The notes below the pieces were generated by a model. It saw only the letters and a program-made list of their open reading frames with translations, was not told where the DNA came from and did not search any database. The position numbers and the translations under genes were made by a program. From Pseudomonadota bacterium (GTDB lineage Bacteria; Pseudomonadota; Alphaproteobacteria; Reyranellales; Reyranellaceae): 64,000 bases of DNA. Shown piece by piece: positions 61,533 through 64,000 of this stretch; the stretch's first letter is position 1; every line of letters begins with the position of its first letter. The stretch is taken from positions 17,430-81,429 of the forward strand of contig JAFEFF010000196.1 in the NCBI GenBank assembly GCA_018240745.1, read 5' to 3'.

Positions 61533-62564
61533 ATGACCAGGCGTCTTGGTTTCTTCACGCGGCTGCTCGACGAGACCGGCGCCGCAGAGCGTTATCGGCT
61601 GGCGACGGCGCAGATCGTGCAGGCGGAGCGGAGCGGCTTCGACTCGGCGTGGATCGCGCAGCACCACTTCCACGAAGCCGAAGGCGGGCTGCCGGCGCCG
61701 TTCGTGTTCCTCACTCATGCCGCGGCCGCGACGTCGCGCATCCGGCTCGGTACCGGCATCGTCACCCTGCCGCTCGAGCTGCCGGTGCGCGTGGCCGAGG
61801 ATGCGGTCGTGCTCGACCTGCTCAGCAACCACCGCCTCGAGGTCGGGGTAGGGCCGGGTGGCAATCTCACGGCCTTCACCGCCTTCGGCCTCGACGCCAA
61901 GGACCGCCACAGCCTGATGAACGCCAATCTCGACCTGATGCGCACGGCCTGGTCGGGCGGCAAGCTGCCGGGTGGCGACACGCTCTATCCCTCGAGCCCG
62001 ACGCTGGTCGATCGCATCTGGCAGGCGACCTTCTCGGTCGACGGCTCGCGCCGCGCCGGCGCCGCGGGTGACGGGCTGATGCTGTCGCGCACCCAGCCGC
62101 GCGACCCACGCGTGCCGTTCATGCCGCTCGACGCGATCCAGAACCCGATGCTGGACGCCTATTTCGCGGCGCTGCCCGCGGGCCGCGAACCGCGCATCCT
62201 CGCCTCGCGCACCATCTTCGTGGTCGACGATCGCAAGGACGCCTACCGCTTCGCCGAAACCGGCCTGCCGCGCCTGGTCGCCAAGCGCGCGGCGATGGGC
62301 GGGCCGGCGCCGGCCGGCTCGGTGCACGACCTGATCAAGGCATTCGACGTGCATCTCGGCACCGCCGACGAGGTGATCGAATCGCTTGCCAGGGACTCCA
62401 CGCTCGAGCGTTCGACCGATCTCACCATGCAGGTGCATTCGATCGATCCGCCGCATCCCTTCATCCTGCGCTCGATCGAGCTGATGGCGGAGAAGGTGGC
62501 GCCCGCGCTAGGCTGGGTGCGCAACGACACCGGTGACGATCGGGGCGTTCGCCGCGTCGCCTGA
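61533..62564 (+). CDS. Luciferase-like FMN-dependent monooxygenase, KPN_01858-type
   Basis: 343 residues behind AGGGAG. LGFFTRLLDETGAAERYRLA at the start and AERSGFDSAWIAQHHFHEAEGGLPAPF near 31-57 define an LLM barrel of a specific subgroup that is found beside two CMD/AhpD-domain proteins. IRLGTGIVTLPLELPVRVAEDA and RLEVGVGPGG follow. The next two genes are exactly those partners. The cluster's pathway is unknown, but the conserved trio implies one oxidative step with peroxidase-like helpers. Confidence 0.88.
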   Translation: MTRRLGFFTRLLDETGAAERYRLATAQIVQAERSGFDSAWIAQHHFHEAEGGLPAPFVFLTHAAAATSRIRLGTGIVTLPLELPVRVAEDAVVLDLLSNHRLEVGVGPGGNLTAFTAFGLDAKDRHSLMNANLDLMRTAWSGGKLPGGDTLYPSSPTLVDRIWQATFSVDGSRRAGAAGDGLMLSRTQPRDPRVPFMPLDAIQNPMLDAYFAALPAGREPRILASRTIFVVDDRKDAYRFAETGLPRLVAKRAAMGGPAPAGSVHDLIKAFDVHLGTADEVIESLARDSTLERSTDLTMQVHSIDPPHPFILRSIELMAEKVAPALGWVRNDTGDDRGVRRVA

Positions 62565-62587
62565 GGGAAGGCCAAGGGAAGGACCGA

Positions 62588-63178
62588 ATGGACGTCATCG
62601 ATACTTTGGCGGGCATCGCGCCCGGCTCGCATCTCGACAGGGTGCGGCGCACGCGCCGGCCGGTGGCGCGCGAGCATGCGCAGAAGAGCTACGATTCGCT
62701 CTTCACGCCGGCCGAGTTCGGCGCGTTCGGCCCGCTCGAGCGCCACGCGGTCGCGGTGTTCGTCGCCGGCCTGCACGGCCAGGACGCCATCGAGGCCTTC
62801 TATGCCGAGAAGCTGCGCAGTTCCGCCGCGACCGATGCCACGCGCGCCGCGCTCGATGCCGAGATCGCCGCGGCGAAGACGCGCGGCCCTTATGGCGCAT
62901 TCCCCAAGGGCCCGCTCAGCACGGAAGACACGACCGGTCCGGTCCATCGCGTGGCCGACGCCCATCGCGAGGCGCTCGGGCCACGGCTGGCGGCGGCGCT
63001 GGAGCATGTGCACATGCTGGTCTTCCATCCGCGCGATGCCGACGCGCGCTCGCTGCAGTCGCTGCTCGATGCCGGCTGGAGCACGACCGAGGTCGTGACC
63101 CTGTCGCAGCTCGTCGCCTTCCTGTCCTTCCAGATCCGGGTCGTGGCGGGCCTCAAGGTGCTCGCCGCAAAATCCTGA
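62588..63178 (+). CDS. CMD domain protein, Avi_7170-type
   Basis: 196 residues. MDVIDTLAGIAPGSHLDRVRRTRRPV and FTPAEFGAFGPLERHAVAVFVAGLHG are typical of a carboxymuconolactone decarboxylase-fold subgroup named after Agrobacterium Avi_7170. It lacks the CxxC redox pair of AhpD, so it may serve as the non-catalytic partner of the next protein. AAGGGAAGG precedes the ATG. It lies 23 bases after the LLM gene and 7 before its partner. Confidence 0.88.
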   Translation: MDVIDTLAGIAPGSHLDRVRRTRRPVAREHAQKSYDSLFTPAEFGAFGPLERHAVAVFVAGLHGQDAIEAFYAEKLRSSAATDATRAALDAEIAAAKTRGPYGAFPKGPLSTEDTTGPVHRVADAHREALGPRLAAALEHVHMLVFHPRDADARSLQSLLDAGWSTTEVVTLSQLVAFLSFQIRVVAGLKVLAAKS

Positions 63179-63185
63179 GGCTGCC

Positions 63186-63791
63186 ATGACCGACAAGACC
63201 ATCCCGCAGTCCGGCCATGTCGTGCCGGCCGTGTTCACCCGCGACATGCTCGACTGGCTGCCATGGCTCGAGCCGGTGGCCGCCGACCGGATGAGCGAGC
63301 GCCAGCTCGCCAGCCTGGTCGACGCCGCACGGGTGAAGTCCGACTACTTCCGCCTGCTGGCGCGCGATCCCGATGTGCTCGAGGCGCGCACCCGGACCGA
63401 CAAGGACATCTTCTACAACCCCGATGCCGGCCTGCCGCGCGCCGAGCGCGAACTCGCTGCCGCCGCCACGTCGCGGCTGAACGGCTGCATCTACTGCGCC
63501 TCGGTGCATGCGCGGTTCGCCGCGACCTATTCCAGGCGCGCGGAGGACGTCGACAAGCTGCTGGCCGAGGGTACCGGCGCCGATCTCGACAGGCGCTGGA
63601 ATGCAATCGTCGCAGCAGCGGTAGCGCTCACCGAGACGCCGACCACGTTCGGCCCGAAGCACATCGACGCGCTGCGCGAGGTCGGGCTCGATGACGACGC
63701 CATCGTCGACGTCATCAATGCCGCCTCGTTCTTCAACTGGGCCAACCGCCTGATGCTGTCGTTGGGAGAGCCGACCCCGGCGAAGGCGTAG
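63186..63791 (+). CDS. Alkylhydroperoxidase (AhpD-like) domain protein, Avi_7169-type
   Basis: 201 residues. The AhpD-fold redox motif is C101-x-x-C104 with His108 in RLNGCIYCASVHAR. PAVFTRDMLDWLPWLEP at the start and DDAIVDVINAASFFNWANRL at the end are typical of the Avi_7169-type subgroup. It may reduce peroxides made by the adjacent flavoenzyme. GAGG overlaps the end of the previous gene. The last gene before the large palindrome at the right edge. Confidence 0.9.
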   Translation: MTDKTIPQSGHVVPAVFTRDMLDWLPWLEPVAADRMSERQLASLVDAARVKSDYFRLLARDPDVLEARTRTDKDIFYNPDAGLPRAERELAAAATSRLNGCIYCASVHARFAATYSRRAEDVDKLLAEGTGADLDRRWNAIVAAAVALTETPTTFGPKHIDALREVGLDDDAIVDVINAASFFNWANRLMLSLGEPTPAKA

Positions 63792-63800
63792 TCTCTTGCC

Positions 63801-64000
63801 GGACCGCGGGCTCCCGCCCGCTCATGCTTCATCGGACCGCGCCACTCCACTGCGCATCATGTCATCCTGAGCGCAGCGAAGGATCTCATGGCGATTGCGA
63901 GCGGAGTGCTCGTTGAAAGGCCATGAGATCCTTCGCTGCGCTCAGGATGACATGATGCGCAGTGGAGTGGCGCGGTCCGATGAAGCATGAGCGGGCGGGA
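63801..64000. repeat. Triple-nested palindrome with perfect 80-bp arms, cut by the window edge
   Basis: Bases 63812-63891 and 63921-64000 are perfect inverted complements (80 of 80), with a 29-base loop. From outside in, the arm holds the GGACCGCGGGC-family end, a GGACCGCGCCACTCCACTGC module, then TCATCCTGAGCGCAGCGAAG, a relative of the GTCATCCCGA family. The right arm must continue past 64000, since the left one extends outward to 63801 or further. Transcribed RNA would form a very long hairpin. Confidence 0.92.

Noticed and set aside
1846..64000. CRISPR array
   Set aside because: The repeats are dispersed palindromes between genes, not regularly spaced units with unique spacers, and no cas gene is present.

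Overview
The window is chromosomal DNA of a GC-rich bacterium, most likely an alphaproteobacterium. Support comes from the pronounced G/C preference at third codon positions, Bug/TctC-type orphan binding proteins, a DUF1127 protein, a single-chain acyl-CoA carboxylase of the Rhodopseudomonas type, many SDR, crotonase, acyl-CoA dehydrogenase and luciferase-like flavoenzymes, and families of intergenic palindromes. A Reyranella-like soil or water organism would fit, but this is inference from gene content; there is no rRNA or tRNA here. No phage, integrase, transposase, CRISPR array or plasmid gene was seen.

Layout. 1-3075: truncated YbaL-type antiporter, a Bug receptor and a ChaA-type Ca2+/H+ antiporter. 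3072-8842 (minus): a tartrate or sugar-acid block with a D-tartrate dehydratase-like enolase-superfamily enzyme, two tandem paralogous MFS carriers, an SMP-30 lactonase and a PLP enzyme. 8990-13288: DUF1127, then a tightly coupled trehalose operon, otsB - GH15 - otsA, behind a possible general-stress promoter. 13347-15331 (minus): an FMN-binding PPOX protein, a VapBC toxin-antitoxin pair with a clear operator, and an esterase. 15387-23092: FeoAB, DUF1330, LysR, a family 39 glycosyltransferase, DUF486, a second Bug receptor and a secreted protein.

23181-36542 carries amidase, TauE, two crotonases, a quinone oxidoreductase, GST, epoxide hydrolase, RraA-like/GFA, SDR, cupin/EamA, an LLM enzyme and a D-aminoacylase-type amidohydrolase preceded by a possible nine-codon leader peptide. 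37172-43326 encodes two RNA/DNA helicases (Lhr and RhlE). 43364-56225 is an acyl-CoA block: 3-hydroxyacyl-CoA dehydrogenase, crotonase, SDRs, a pair of unequal acyl-CoA dehydrogenases, LLM, flavodoxin-fold reductase and the 1114-residue BC-BCCP-CT carboxylase. 56289-63791 has a membrane protein with a phospholipase C-like phosphoesterase, an SDR, a group D-type flavin monooxygenase, and an LLM plus two AhpD/CMD proteins that form a known conserved trio.

The most unusual feature is the population of palindromic repeats. At least three sequence families sit between genes, often nested inside one another: a perfect 28-bp inverted repeat at 36550-36713 and a perfect 80-bp inverted repeat running off the right edge. 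One element has gone in frame into the linker of the biotin carboxylase gene. Several convergent genes also share a four-base stop overlap (CTAA or CTAG). I found no self-evident new defence or metabolic system; the repeat biology, the signal-less phosphoesterase with its membrane partner, and the otsB-GH15-otsA arrangement are the best leads.
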